DNA from: Zygnema circumcarinatum
Lineage: Eukaryota > Streptophyta > Zygnematophyceae > Zygnematales > Zygnemataceae
NCBI GenBank assembly: GCA_037447605.1
Contig: CM074806.1
Location: 1,564,196 to 1,628,195, forward strand
Direction: 5' to 3'
Length of the DNA: 64,000 nt
Below are positions 34,096-45,600 of the stretch, piece after piece; position 1 is the first letter of the stretch; every line of letters begins with the position of its first letter. The position numbers were made by a program, and so were the translations under genes. The notes under the pieces were generated by a model. It saw only the letters and a program-made list of their open reading frames with translations, made no database searches and had not been told where the DNA came from.

Positions 34096-37000
34096 ATGGC
34101 TGCGCCCTGCCATGCGCTCTACTCGCCTGAAGGCGGCGCCGTTATGTCCATGATTGCAGGCAGGGTCTGTGCACTTCCTGGTAGCCAGCCATGGCTGCTG
34201 CGCAGCGAGATAGGGTTTGCAGGGAGTCCTGCAAAGGCTGGAGCGTGTTCGAATTCTGGCTTTCCTGGAAGCGTACCGGTGGTGAGGGCCTGGCAGACGG
34301 TGTCCAGACTCAATTCAGGTGCGAAGGTCGCAGGGGGAATGCAAATTAGGGCGGATGCTGTAGGTGGAGGCACTCTGCTGACAAGCGGAAGGGGAGTGGC
34401 TATCGAGATACAAATGAGGGAGACAGAGGGCTCCAGGAACACGCGCTGCGCTCCGGTGCCGTCCGCCGTCCGAAGTGACGCAGAGGACGGGAGTGTCAGT
34501 CTTGTGGAGAGGTTTGAATGTCTTCTGAAGCCCGAAGATGTTTCTGAGTGTGCTGCTAATGGCGGACCGGAGGGTATTAGTCATAGGAGGCGCCGTTCTG
34601 GTATGAGAGAGGAGACGAGGGAAGCAGAGAAATTCCGCGACGAGATATTTGGCTGTGATGATGGAGAGAGGAGAGAAGGACCACGTGCCTTTGGGCCTCT
34701 CTGCGAAGCAGACATAATAACGAATACAGAAAGGCCTGGAATAGATTCCCAAGGAAAGCCACCGGATGCTGTCGCGGAGTTCCAAGGCAGCAGGTGGTTA
34801 GAGCACGCCCACCTGGATGAAGCTGCTGTTTCGACGCGTTTAACGGATGGAAATTGGGAGGATTCTGTTGGGTTGCAAGAATTCAGAACAACGTGGGACG
34901 GTGCTGAAAGCAGGCTGTCGTTGGCAGGACCCCTACGAATTTCAGTGGGCAAATCTGCTAGTGCTTTGTCAGGCTTTGATGATAACCGCTGTCAAGGGAG
35001 ATTGGATTCTTGGGAGGATGCAGCTGCACCTTTAGGGACTGAGGTAGTCAAACGGGAGGGGAGAACTGGCACTGACGGGACGGTTGTGGAATGTATGGAT
35101 TTAGTCAAGGAATTGAAAGTTGATGCACAAAACCGAGTGAGGAGTACAGAATGGCAATCAGAAGTTGGCTCTTCTCGAAGGCGGAAATCCTTGTGGAAGC
35201 CTAGAACTCCTGAGGAGTTGAAACAAAGGATTGCAATTGAGCAAGGCATGAAAAGAGCAGGCGATAAGCCAAGCACTCCCTTGGTGCGAGCACTCACGTG
35301 GGGACTGCGAGGGGCTGAAACCGTAGAGGAAGTAGGGACGGTGTTGGATGGTCTAGATTTAAGGATTGAATTATGCAGTTCGGTAATACAAAAGTTGGGT
35401 CTTGAAGGGCAAGTAGGAGCCGCGTTGGCTTTTTTCAACTGGCTTCAGAGGGAGGCCGCGGGAAAAAAAGAGTGTTTGAAGTCAGTGAGTGGGCATCCAG
35501 AACATAGTCAAGAGGGGGCATCATCCCTGCTGGAACGTCAAGAGACTCTCTTTACTCATTCGGATAGCAATGGGACTGCTTTTGCTGGTCATTTGGACCA
35601 TGCGTGTACTGGGTCTGGTGAGGCCTGTTGTTCTGACAGGTTGAAAGGAAGACTAGATGGCATAGTAACGTTAACCAATGAGCAATTCCCAGCTCAGGCT
35701 AGCTATATAGAAGACAAATCACAGCATAGAGGAGAAGAACAACATTTAGGAGCAGCTGTTAAAAGATGTCAGCCAGGTACCTTACAGCCAAATGTGTATA
35801 TTTACAATAGTCTATTGGGAGCACTGAAAGCGAATAAGGAATTCGGCATGATCAGTGAGGTCATGTCGTGGATGGAGGAAGCAGGAATTGCGCCTGACAC
35901 TGTGACATATAATACGCTTATCAGTCTCTGTGAACAAAGGGGGGATTGTGAGGGTGCTTTTAGGGTCTTCGAGACCATGAAGTCATCTCAAGTGAAGCCG
36001 AACCTGTTCACTTTCAGAAATTTGATAAACATCTGCAAGCAGCGGAACCAACTGGAGCGTGCTCTGGACATATACAAGACATTGCTCTTTGCGAACTTGG
36101 AGCTTAACTCACAGCGTGAGAGGGCTCAATTGGAGGAAACTGAAGTTGTCATGAGAAGGATGTGCAATGAGGAGATGCGTAGGAGGCTTCAGAGCAGAGA
36201 TAATGGTCAAGCATTGGATAGCATGAACGTTCTCCTCGTGTTCTGGCGCATGGAAGATGCTAAAATAAGACCTGATAGAGAGAGCTATAGCCAAGCTCTA
36301 TGGGCATGCTGCCGTTATCCGGTGACCCTTCAACGCACAGCTCGGACTCTCTTCGCAGAAATGTATGAGCGGAATTTGACGCCTGCTGCAGCCCTATGCA
36401 GCGAACTTATCCGTGCATTGGGTCAAGCCAAGAAATGGTGGGCAGCTTTAGAGGTCTTTCAGCGCATGCAAGCGAAGGGTCCCCCTCCTACTGAAGAGAG
36501 CAGAAGAGAGCTCCTTGCCCAGTTCAACAAGCTCCTCCTCTCTGCACGCAAGCGAAGACTTTGGAAGTGGGCTTTGCAGTTGCTGGAGAGAATGGAGAAT
36601 GCCGGGTTGGAGCCGGACACCAAAGCGTGGGCTACAGCCGTGGCTACTTGTGCAATGGCAAGCCAAACAGAGGCAGCAATGGGAGCCTTCAGGGGGATGA
36701 TGGAGCGGGGACATAAGCCAGGAATAGTGACCTACGGGGCTCTTCTGAGTGCTTTGGAGAAGGGAGACCTCCTAGAGACAGCGTTGGAAGTGTGGGAGCA
36801 CATGACCAGAGTTGGAATTGAGCCAAACCTGCAGGCTTATACCACTCTTGTTGTGGCCTATGGGAGGAGAGGAGAATATGGAGAGGCTGTTCGAGTGTTT
36901 GAGGAAATGCGAGCTTCCGGCTGTTCTGTGGACGTTGTGGCGTACAATGCCATCTTGACTACATGTGCCTGCACTGGTCAAGGCTTGCGGGCTCTCGAGT

Positions 37001-37774
37001 GGTTGCAGCAGGTACTTTTAGAGGTCTTCAATCCGTTGTTTATTGTGTCCTCTTCATTGGTTGAAGGATAGCCGAGTCACCCTGGGTGCTGTGCTGTTTT
37101 GCATCGCATGTATGATTTTTCCTTGTCCTTTCATCTCGGCTGGTGGATGTGGGCATTGATTTTCATGCATGTCTCTGTCACTCGGATGTTTCTGCCAAAA
37201 TTGTGTATCAAAACTCACTGTTTGAAAACTGTTGTGACCCTTTGAGGTCCCCTTTACTTTCTTCAGGAGTCGTTGATCTGTCCCCATTTCCAGGAACTTC
37301 CTCCTTTTACGTCAAATGTCAAACTCTAGGCTTGCTTCGTTCACCTTGAACCAAATAACTTGCAAAGACAGAGGCAGTTGCTGTCTGACACTCGACTAGC
37401 GAATGATGCATCATCATCTGCTAGCAGACAGCAGCTCCTAACCAGTCCACTCTCCGGTTCACGAGTCGGTGCAGATGAGACACGCGCAAGTGCAGCCGAA
37501 TGCGGTGAGCTTTGAGCAGGCCATTGAGGCCTTGGCCAATGAAGGCCACTGGGAGGCTGCCGCAGAGGCCTACAACCGCGCGCGCTCAGAAGGCGTTCAG
37601 CCCACACCTGCAAGTTACGATTCCGTTGTGAGGGCCTGTCTGGCAAATGGGGCCTCCGTGAAGGCAGTCCTGTTGGGGCCGCGGCCCCTCTCACGAACAG
37701 ATGGGTTAAGGGCAAAGGCTCCCTCTTGCAAGGTGGTTGTGAAGACAGCTGTGGGGAACTTGGGAGCTCGCTGA
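34096..37774 (+). CDS. P-class pentatricopeptide repeat protein
   Basis: RNA-binding protein of the PPR family; members act on organelle transcripts. Two exons, 34096-37011 and 37475-37774, joined in phase at a GTACTT donor and GTGCAG acceptor; 1071 residues. Residues 1 to about 370 are non-repetitive and poorly conserved, with a plausible transit peptide at the start. PPR motifs run from about 390 to 1050, for example QPNVYIYNSLLGALKANKEF, TVTYNTLISLCEQRGDCEGA, VKPNLFTFRNLINICKQ, GIVTYGALLSALEKGDLLET, EPNLQAYTTLVVAYGRRGEY and DVVAYNAILTTCACTGQ. No E, DYW or SMR domain is visible, so a P-class protein. The target organelle and RNA cannot be read from the sequence. Shares its promoter with the Abraxas-like gene. 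Confidence 0.9.
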
Positions 37775-39347
37775 TTCCCATTGCATTGTTGTCATGTTAC
37801 AGCTTTAGGTTAGTTGCTATGTTCCATGGATTTTTTTAAGTGTAACTAGGTTGGGCTATCCTGTTTATCAATGCTTATCTATGCAGACAGCTTGAAGGCC
37901 TCGTTGAGTTTCTGCGATGCGTGATCTGATCAGATGTGATGTGATGCGAATGTAATGTGATGGATGTTGCTAACTGACGTTTAGATTGGAAGTTTCAAAA
38001 GTATGGGACGTCATCCTCTGGCGAGACAGGGCTGAAGCATTCTTCTTTGTTTTTCCCTTGCATTGATACGGATGTGCATGACTTGCAAAACTTTTCTTTT
38101 AATAAGCACAAGCGGGATAAGGAATGCACTAAATGATAGGAGAAGCGGATGGACAAAAAACCGCGTAAAAAGGTTGTGTCCATGGATTCAAGGAGGCGAA
38201 ATTGAAAACACTGATTCAGCAACAAAACCATAACTGAACGTCAGGATCAGCATAATATTCACACATTCTTGCCAACATGTTTGCGAAGTGTCATTGCTTG
38301 CAGCGCTAACACAAGAAAGCAGCCTTTCGTTTGGGGGATTCAATCCTAGCTTCCGTGTTTAAGTGTTTGAGGTCGAGATCAAGTGTATTATGTGTCTGGC
38401 CTAGCTTGAAAATCGGTACCGGTTTTGCTCTCGATTTCGCTTTCTACGGTATTTTTTAGACCCATAATAAAAAGAAAGGAGCCTCTATGAACAATCCAAA
38501 CTTCGTAGCGAAACGGACACTATCGACTGACTCCCTGCAGACCGGAACTTACAAATGAGGAATTGATTCACCGAAAAGAGGGTCCCTTCCATCACTGTAG
38601 GCACCGATGGGAACTCAGAATGTCGTTACGTACTGAATAGCTCTCGTAGCCCTCACACTTTCTAGTTGAGACTTGCCACATTTGTGTCAACCCTGCATGA
38701 CAAAACGAAAAAAAAAAGGTAAGTTCAATGCGCTGATTGCTCTGCTAAACAGTTTCAGATGTTATCGCGCAAACACCGCACATAACCAAAGTGAACTTTT
38801 CACATCTGTTTTCGCAACAATCTCGCTCTCAGGAAAGAAAACCTAAGCAAGGCAATCTTTCTGGATTTCCACTGCTCTGTCAACTGTGCCTTATCAGCCT
38901 CTGCATTCTTCAATGCCTCCTACTCTGCATAGATGACCTCATGCTCCATATGGAATCCTTTGAATCTCTTTACATAAGGGGCTTCTGTGTTCACAGCAAG
39001 ACGTCACGTGGATCAATTCCGACTCAAATAGTTCTAATGGCTCCACATCTCACAAACGCAGCTGTGGCAGTTGGCCCAACCTGCTGCTCATTGCTTTCAC
39101 CCTGTTCGTCATAGAACAGACTGTTAATCCGAGTGCCTGTACACATGTGTCATGGCCCATGACACATGGGCTTGTGACACATTCCAAAAGTAAGGGCCAC
39201 TGAGTGGCTTCAGTTCAAATCCTGAGAACTCTCCATCATAAAATTATCGTCGCTGATGCCTCCCAGCAACCCCGCTGGGATTTCATTGTCCTCTCAACAA
39301 TCTCTTAGTCCAAGCCCTCCATCACCAGAATTTTCAGCTTCTCCCTT
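37775..39347. other. Convergent 3' flanks and intergenic DNA
   Basis: Lies 3' of the PPR gene and 3' of the LLWxMRD gene. TGATGTGATG repeats occur near 37935-37960. No gene, RNA or clear repeat supported. Confidence 0.4.
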
Positions 39348-41100
39348 TCAATGCTTTGTTTCAAAGTCTTCGTCCGGCCCTTTAGTCAAGCCCTCTGTCA
39401 CAGCCACCCCTTGGATTGTAGTCTCCATCTCTTTCTTTGAATCCCTGCATTCACTCAGTTCCTGCAGTAAATCAGGCGGGGTTTCCTCTGAATCATCATC
39501 CGACTCTTGATCCGAACAGTCCGTTGTAACCACCACCGGAGTAGTAGGTTTCACCACTTCCTTCGACTTCGCGTGGTCTCTCATTCCCCAAAGCAATTCA
39601 GCAGGAGGTTCATCATCCGACTCTTCATCCAAATCTTCTGATCCCATCACCACCGGGCTTGTACATTCCGACTCTTTCATTGATCTTTTGCGGTCTCTCA
39701 TTTCCCAAAGCAACTCAGCAGGGGGTTCGTCATCCGACTCTTCATCCAAATTTTCTGATCCCATCACCACCGGGCTTGTAAATTCCGACTCTTCCATTGA
39801 TCTTTTGCGGCCCCTCATTCCCCAAAGCAACTCAGCTGGTGGTCCCTCTGTGAGCTCATCAGAATCTTCATCCGAAACCTCTAGAGAAGCTACGACCGAG
39901 CTCCTATTCTCCTTCACCTTCTTCTGATCTCTTACCCCCCAAAGCAATTTAGAGAGGGGCTCTTCGGACTCTGCATCTGAATCACTATCTGAACTCTCCA
40001 ACGGGGTTTGAAGCTCTACCGTGTCCTTAGTCTTCTTATGGTCTCGAACACCCCAAAGTAAATCAGCAGGGGCCTTTTTCAACTCTTCATCGGAGTATTC
40101 ATCTGGCATTTCATCTGAAGGAGCGAGCTCCGGGTCTAAAAATTCGACCTTTTCCTTGGGTCTTTTTTCTTTTTCCCTGATTGCCCAAAGCAGCCCAGAA
40201 GGGGGCTCTTCAGATTCTTCGTGCAACTCTTCATCGCTCTCTCCATGTACAGGACTTTTAGGCCTTTTTTCTTTCTTCATTTTCTTGCGATCCCTCATGT
40301 CCCAGAGCAGCTCAGTTGGAGGCTGCTCTGACTCTCTATATGAGCCCCTTATAGGAGCCGCCATTCCATTTTTGGATTCTCGAGTGCTCCTGCCATTGCG
40401 CAGGATGCTGGATGTATTGTGAATTTGGTCCGCGCCCTCGTCAATCTGCACAATACAAAGTCATTCTCTCTGTAAAGGAAACTTTGTTTGTCTATACAGT
40501 ATATAAATAAATGTACGCATGTCGTCTCTCGTACAACGCTACACATAAAGCAAGGGCCTTGCGCCCACAGCCTACACCTCAAGCGGAACTGGCCCAGTAG
40601 ATACTCTGAAAGCCCTCTCCAACAACCCCTAAGAAACTTCAGTCTTCCTACAGATTCGTACAATTCCCATAATATCCGTCGAATTTAACAACGCAAAATC
40701 TAAATCATTTTCTTTTTTTAACAAAAAATGGTAGTGGTCTGCAAAAGTTAGTGAAGAGCAAGTGCTGGGTGTATGCCCAGTAACATCTGCGTACCTCACT
40801 TAACTTGTCGAGTTGCTCGGTCGAGCTGGAGCTCTCCTCTCTGTACCTTTTCTGACCGGAGCCTTCATCACGTTTCAAGCCCCCACGCTTTGGCGGTTCT
40901 CGCATTTCCCATACGACGGTTCGTGCTGGAGATCCTTTCGAATGTTTTACGGGTTCTAGGGTCTTGCAATGTTTTTGCTCCCTTGTCAGTCCGTCGTCCC
41001 CGCAACCTTTGACGTCTACCCATTCCTTAAACATGTTGGAGTCCTCAATCCCGCAATTCAATTTACATTCAAGGCCTAGAAAGCGAGTTACATCCTCCAA
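39348..41100 (-). CDS. Acidic repeat protein with tandem LLWxMRD motifs, unrecognised
   Basis: Two exons, 41100-40795 and 40445-39348, joined in phase; 467 residues. The motif [LV][LV]W-x-[MIV]-R-[DEG] recurs eight times, starting with VVWEMRE at about residue 62 and continuing as LLWDMRD (148), LLWAIRE, LLWGVRD twice, LLWGMRG, LLWEMRD and LLWGMRD; a ninth copy (LLQELSE) has lost the tryptophan and arginine. Each is usually preceded by PPAE or a similar PP-x-x and followed by a short basic patch such as RKRS. Spacers of about 40-50 residues are rich in Asp, Glu and Ser (ESDDEPPAELL). No folded domain, signal peptide or membrane helix seen. Regular short motifs in a disordered acidic backbone suggest a multivalent docking scaffold, probably nuclear from its charge pattern; both are inference. 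Confidence 0.75.
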
Positions 41101-42040
41101 CTAACCCTGCAGCCCTGCACAAGCGCCTGCAAAATGCATGACAGCGTCGTTTAGTCCCTCTCTCTCTCCCCCTCTCTCTCTCTCCCTCTCTCTCTTTCTC
41201 TCTCTCTACAGAAATCTCCCTTCTCTATCAACCGAAAGCTCTTGCCCTCTGCCTCTGTCCTGCCCTCCATTCGCCTCCGTCGTCCTTCGCCTTGCCCAAA
41301 ATCCCAAGTCCCTTCTCGCCGGCCTCCCTTCCGTCTTCCAACGGTTGGTTAGCACTCTCGACTGTGACGTCACGATTGCTGACCAACTGCTGACGTGGCA
41401 CCAACATTCGGCTTTAGTAAACGGCGTTTATCTGCACTATGCCCCGGAGCGCTGTTTCCACACAGGTGACGTCATCATAAGCTCTTCGGCCAATCAGCGG
41501 CCACTGCTCGGGCGGTACCAAAAAAAGTCCCTCGTACTTTCTGTACACCAATTATCCGTATTTTGGGAGATACTAGCGATACGTAACCGATACGTATGCG
41601 TATCCGATACGTGAAAACTACGTAGACGATACGTAATCGATACGCACGGCGCCATTTTGTCGTTTACGAAAAGAGTCGTCCTTGGAGGCGAGCAGGAAGG
41701 TGGCGTGGGCCGCGTGGCGAATACACCCCTTTTGTACCGTACGCATTTCGTTCGCACAGCGACTTTTTTTTCTGGGCGGCATTATTTGTCTCATGCGGCG
41801 GCGGCAGTGTCGGCGCGACGAGGGAGAGCTCTAGCAGCGCGGGCAGCAAGCGGGAAATTTGTAGCTCGGTCTGCCCGAAAAAAGATTCCCCGACAGTTGG
41901 CGCAGCGGCCAGACAGAGAGAGGATCCGGCGACCACTTTTTCTCGTACGGACGTGTCGACGGGCAGGAATTTCCTCCGTACAGTACGGATCCTGACTTGA
42001 AAATTCGAGCCGTTGGACCCGGAAAGCCCGGAATGCCCTG
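41101..42040 (-). promoter_or_regulatory. Upstream region of the LLWxMRD gene
   Basis: Contains a CT tract at 41157-41209 (GAGA on the gene's strand), five CGATACG words at 41577-41645, and CCGTACG at 41737. CCGTACAGTACGG lies at 41976-41988. No TATA box stands out. Confidence 0.45.
41577..41645. repeat. CGATACG motif array
   Basis: CGATACGTA or CGATACGT/C occurs five times in about 70 bp with irregular spacing (41577, 41588, 41605, 41627 and 41638, approximate). Related TACGTA words lie between them. Confidence 0.8.
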
Positions 42041-42215
42041 ACTACAAACCTAAACCCTCAACCCTAAAACGTAAATCCTAACCTAAAACACAACCCCTAA
42101 AAACCTAAAACATAAACCCTACAATCTAAACTCTAGACCCTAAAACCTAAACCCTGTAAACTAAACCCTAAATCCCGAACCCCAAACCCTAAACCCTACA
42201 ACCTGAACCCTGAAA
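42041..42215. repeat. Degenerate telomere-like array
   Basis: About 20 variable copies of AACCCTAAA, CCCTAAAAC and AACCCTACA. It is longer and more degenerate than the array at 24071. Confidence 0.85.
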
Positions 42216-42666
42216 AAGCAAGATCATCATCCCCATAAAGGATTCGAAATCGTTGATGGCAATCAAAGCCTTCCGCCTGCAGCGGCAGAGCGAGCATCGA
42301 CGGAGGGAGGATGCCGTCATCTCCACCGCACATTATTGCATGCAAGTAGTCACTTGCCAGCCTTACATCACTCCACTAACTCCGTCACATCACGTCACGT
42401 CACGCTACAAGGAGCCCATCATCGTCGCCTTTGCACATTCAGAGTGTCCAGAAATTCTCTCAAGCTGCGCTGTACAGAGCTGCTTTTATTTACTTATACA
42501 CGGATCGCGAGGTGGCACGTACAGTCGAGCAGCAACAGCAGCAGGCCCCCTCCCACAAGTCAAGGAATTGGGAAAACTTCCGTTCTGCAAACTTATTCGC
42601 CGCCAAAGAAACGAACCAATTAACTAACATCAAAATGACAGTCTTCGCAGTCAAAACTGGATGGAC
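42216..42666. other. Flank between telomere-like array and RHD3 stop
   Basis: Probably the 3' UTR of RHD3 in its right half. TCACGTCACGTCACG at 42391-42405 is a short tandem of the ACGT core. Open plus frames here are short and unsupported. Confidence 0.4.
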
Positions 42667-45600
42667 CTAACCAGCAGGCGAGACGACCTGTCTCACTCTT
42701 AGACGGGCTGTCGATGGCTCAGACGAGTCACCACTTTTCACAACGCTTGCTTCGTCAGTGGAAGAAGAAGAAACAAAATCTTGCATTTGTATCTCCATAG
42801 CTGGATGGCCTTCTTTCTTGGGCGGAAGAGAGTGCTGCTCCAACTTCGCCTGCCCTTCTTCCACAAGCTTCTTGAATATGTTGATCATTGTCGGAACCAG
42901 CTTCGCCATGACAGCGAGCAATCCGGGCATCTGCAGAAGCATTCAAACATCCCCCATGTCAGAGCGAAACATTTCATCCATTCGTAATTGCAGAGCCTCA
43001 GTAGCCGCTTTCCACAAACTTTAGTACGGACGACAAGAACAAAAGCTGTTGAAAAGAGAACTCACAAGGCCAGCCGTGAAATCCCCTGCAACGTCCAGCT
43101 GGACCCACAGTGCGCGGAAGAAGAAGTACCCCGCCACGAGGCAGACTAAGAGGAAGGGATTCCTGCTCGCAGGGAGATCAAAAACTAACAATGCGAGTTA
43201 GGTCCAAGCCGCGATGCGACCAGCACTGGCAGCGCACTGGCACACACCTGCATGCATGCATGGAAGCACACCCTCCAACTCCCCTGCCCCCGCCCTCTGC
43301 CCCCGCCTCTGCCCTCTGCCTCCTGCCTCCGCCTCCCTCTTGCCCCTCTGCCTCTGCCTCCGCCCTCTGCCCTCTGCCCTCTGCCTCTGCCCTCTGTTCT
43401 TCTTGTTCTTCTGCTTTTTTTGTCTTCTTTTTTGTTTTTTTGTTTTTTTGCTTTTTTTGTCTTTTTTGTCTTTTTTGTCTTTTTGTCTTTTTGTCTTTTT
43501 GTCTTTTTTGTCTTTTTGTCTTTTTTGTCTTTTTTGTCTTTTTGTCTTTTTTGTCTTTTTGTCTTTTTTGTCTTTTTGTCTTTTTGTTCTTCCTTGTCTT
43601 TCTTTTTCTTGTTTTTTTGTCTTTTTGTCTTTTTGTTTTTTTTGTTCTTTTTGTCTTTTTTGTCTCTTTGTCTTTTTGTCTTTTTGTTTTTCTTTTTTGC
43701 CTTTGTCCTTTGTCTTTTTGTCTTTTTTGTCCGTTTTGCTTCTTTCTGCTTTTTCCTCTGTTTTTCTGTTTGCTCTTTTTGTCTTTTTGTCTTTTTTGTT
43801 TTTTCTGTTTTTTGTTCTTTCTGTCTTTTTGTCTTTTGTTCTTTTTGTTTGTCTTTTTTGTTCTTTTGTTCTTTTTGTTTTTTTGTCTTTTTGTCTTTTT
43901 GTCCTCTGTCTTTTTGTTCTTTCTGTCTTTTTGTCTTTTTGTCTTCTGTCTTTCTGTTCTTCTTGTCTTCTCTTTTGTTCTTTTTGTCTTTTTTGTCTTT
44001 TTTGTTCTTTTTGTCTTTTTTGTTCTTTTTGTCTTTTTTGTTCTTTTGTCCTTTGTCTTTTTTGTTCTTTTTGTTTTTCTGTCTTTTTGTTTGTCTTTTG
44101 TTTTTCTGTCTTTTTGTTTGTCTTTTTTGTTTTTTTGTTTTTCTGTTTTTTTGTTTTTTTTGTTTTTTTGTTTGTTTGTTTTTCTGTCTTTTTTGTTCTT
44201 TTTGTTCTTTTTGTTTGTTTGTTCTTTTTGTTTTTTCTGTTTTTTTTGTTTTTTTGTCTTTTGTTCTTCTTGTTTTTTTGTTCTTTTGTCTCTTTTTGGT
44301 TCTTTTTGTTCTTCTGTTTTTTCACTTTCTTTGCTCTGCTGCTTGCTCCCTGCTGCTCCCTTTGCCTTTTGTTGTCTTTTGCCCTCTGCTTTGTCTTCTC
44401 TGTCTTTTCCTTTGTCTTCTGTCTTTCTGTCTTTTTGTCCTCTGTCTTTCCTTTGCCTCTGTCTTTCTGTCTTCTTGTCTTTTGTTTGTTTGTCCTCTGT
44501 CTTCTGTTCTTTCTGTCTTTCTTTTTGTCTTCTTGTCTTCTGTTTTTTTGTTTTTTGTCTTCTTGTCTTTTTTGTCTTGTCTCTTTTGTCTTTTTGCTCT
44601 TTTTGTCTTTTTTGTTCTTTTTGTTTGTTCTTTTTGTTCTTTTTGCCTCTTTTTTGTCTTTTTGTCTTTTTTGTCTCTCTTTGTCTTTTTTGTCTTTTTT
44701 GTCTTTTTTGTCTTTTTTGTCTCTTTGTTTTTTTGCTCTTTTTGTTCTTTTTGTCTTTTTTGTTTTTTTGTCTTTTTTGTCTTTTTGTCTTTTTTGCTTC
44801 TTTCTGTCTTTTTTGCTTCTTTTGTCTTTTTGTCTTTTTTGTTCTTTTTGTTTTTTTGTCTGCCTCTGCCTCTGCCTCTGCCTTTGCCTCTGCCTTTGCC
44901 TTTGCCTCTGCCTCTGTCTCCTGCCTCCGCCTCTGCCTCTGCCTCTTCTTTGCCTCCGCCTTTGCCCTTTCCCTTTTCCTCTGCCTCTGCCTCTGCCTCT
45001 GCCTTCGCCTCTGCCTCTGCTCTCTGCTCCTCTGCCTCTGCCTCTGCCTCTGCCCTCCGCCCTCCCTTCTTTCGCCCTTTCCTCTCCCTCTGCCTCTGCT
45101 CTCTTTGCCTCTGCCTCTGCCTTTGTCCTTTGCCTTTGTCTCTCTGCCTTTGTCCTCTGCCTCTGCCTCCGCCTCCCTCCTCGCCCTCTGTCTCTCTTGT
45201 CCTCTGCCTCTGCCTCTGCCTCTGCCCTCTGCCTCCCTTCCTCTCCCTCTCCCTTCCCTTCCCTTTCCTTTCCTTCCTTTCCCTTTCCTTCCCCCTTTTC
45301 CCTTCCTCCCTTCCTTCTTCTTTCTCTCCCTTTCTTTTCCTTCTTTTCCCTTTCCTTTCCTTCTTTCTCTCCCTTTCTTTCCCTCTCCTTTCCTTTCCTT
45401 CTTTCCCTTCTTTTCCCTTTCTTTCCTTCCTTCCTTTCTCTCCCTTCCTTCCTTCCCTCTCCTTTCTTCCTTCCCTTCTTCCTTCTCTCCCTCTCCCTCT
45501 CCCTCTCCCTTCTCCTTTCTCTCCCTTCTCCCTTTCCTCCCTTCCCCTCCCTCCCTCTCCCTCCCTTTCCTTCCCCTTCTCCTTTTCCCCTTCCCTCCCT

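Noticed and set aside
33660-34097. Opposing frames across the Abraxas/PPR divergent promoter.
   Set aside because: They are shadows of the Abraxas exon or GC-rich promoter DNA.
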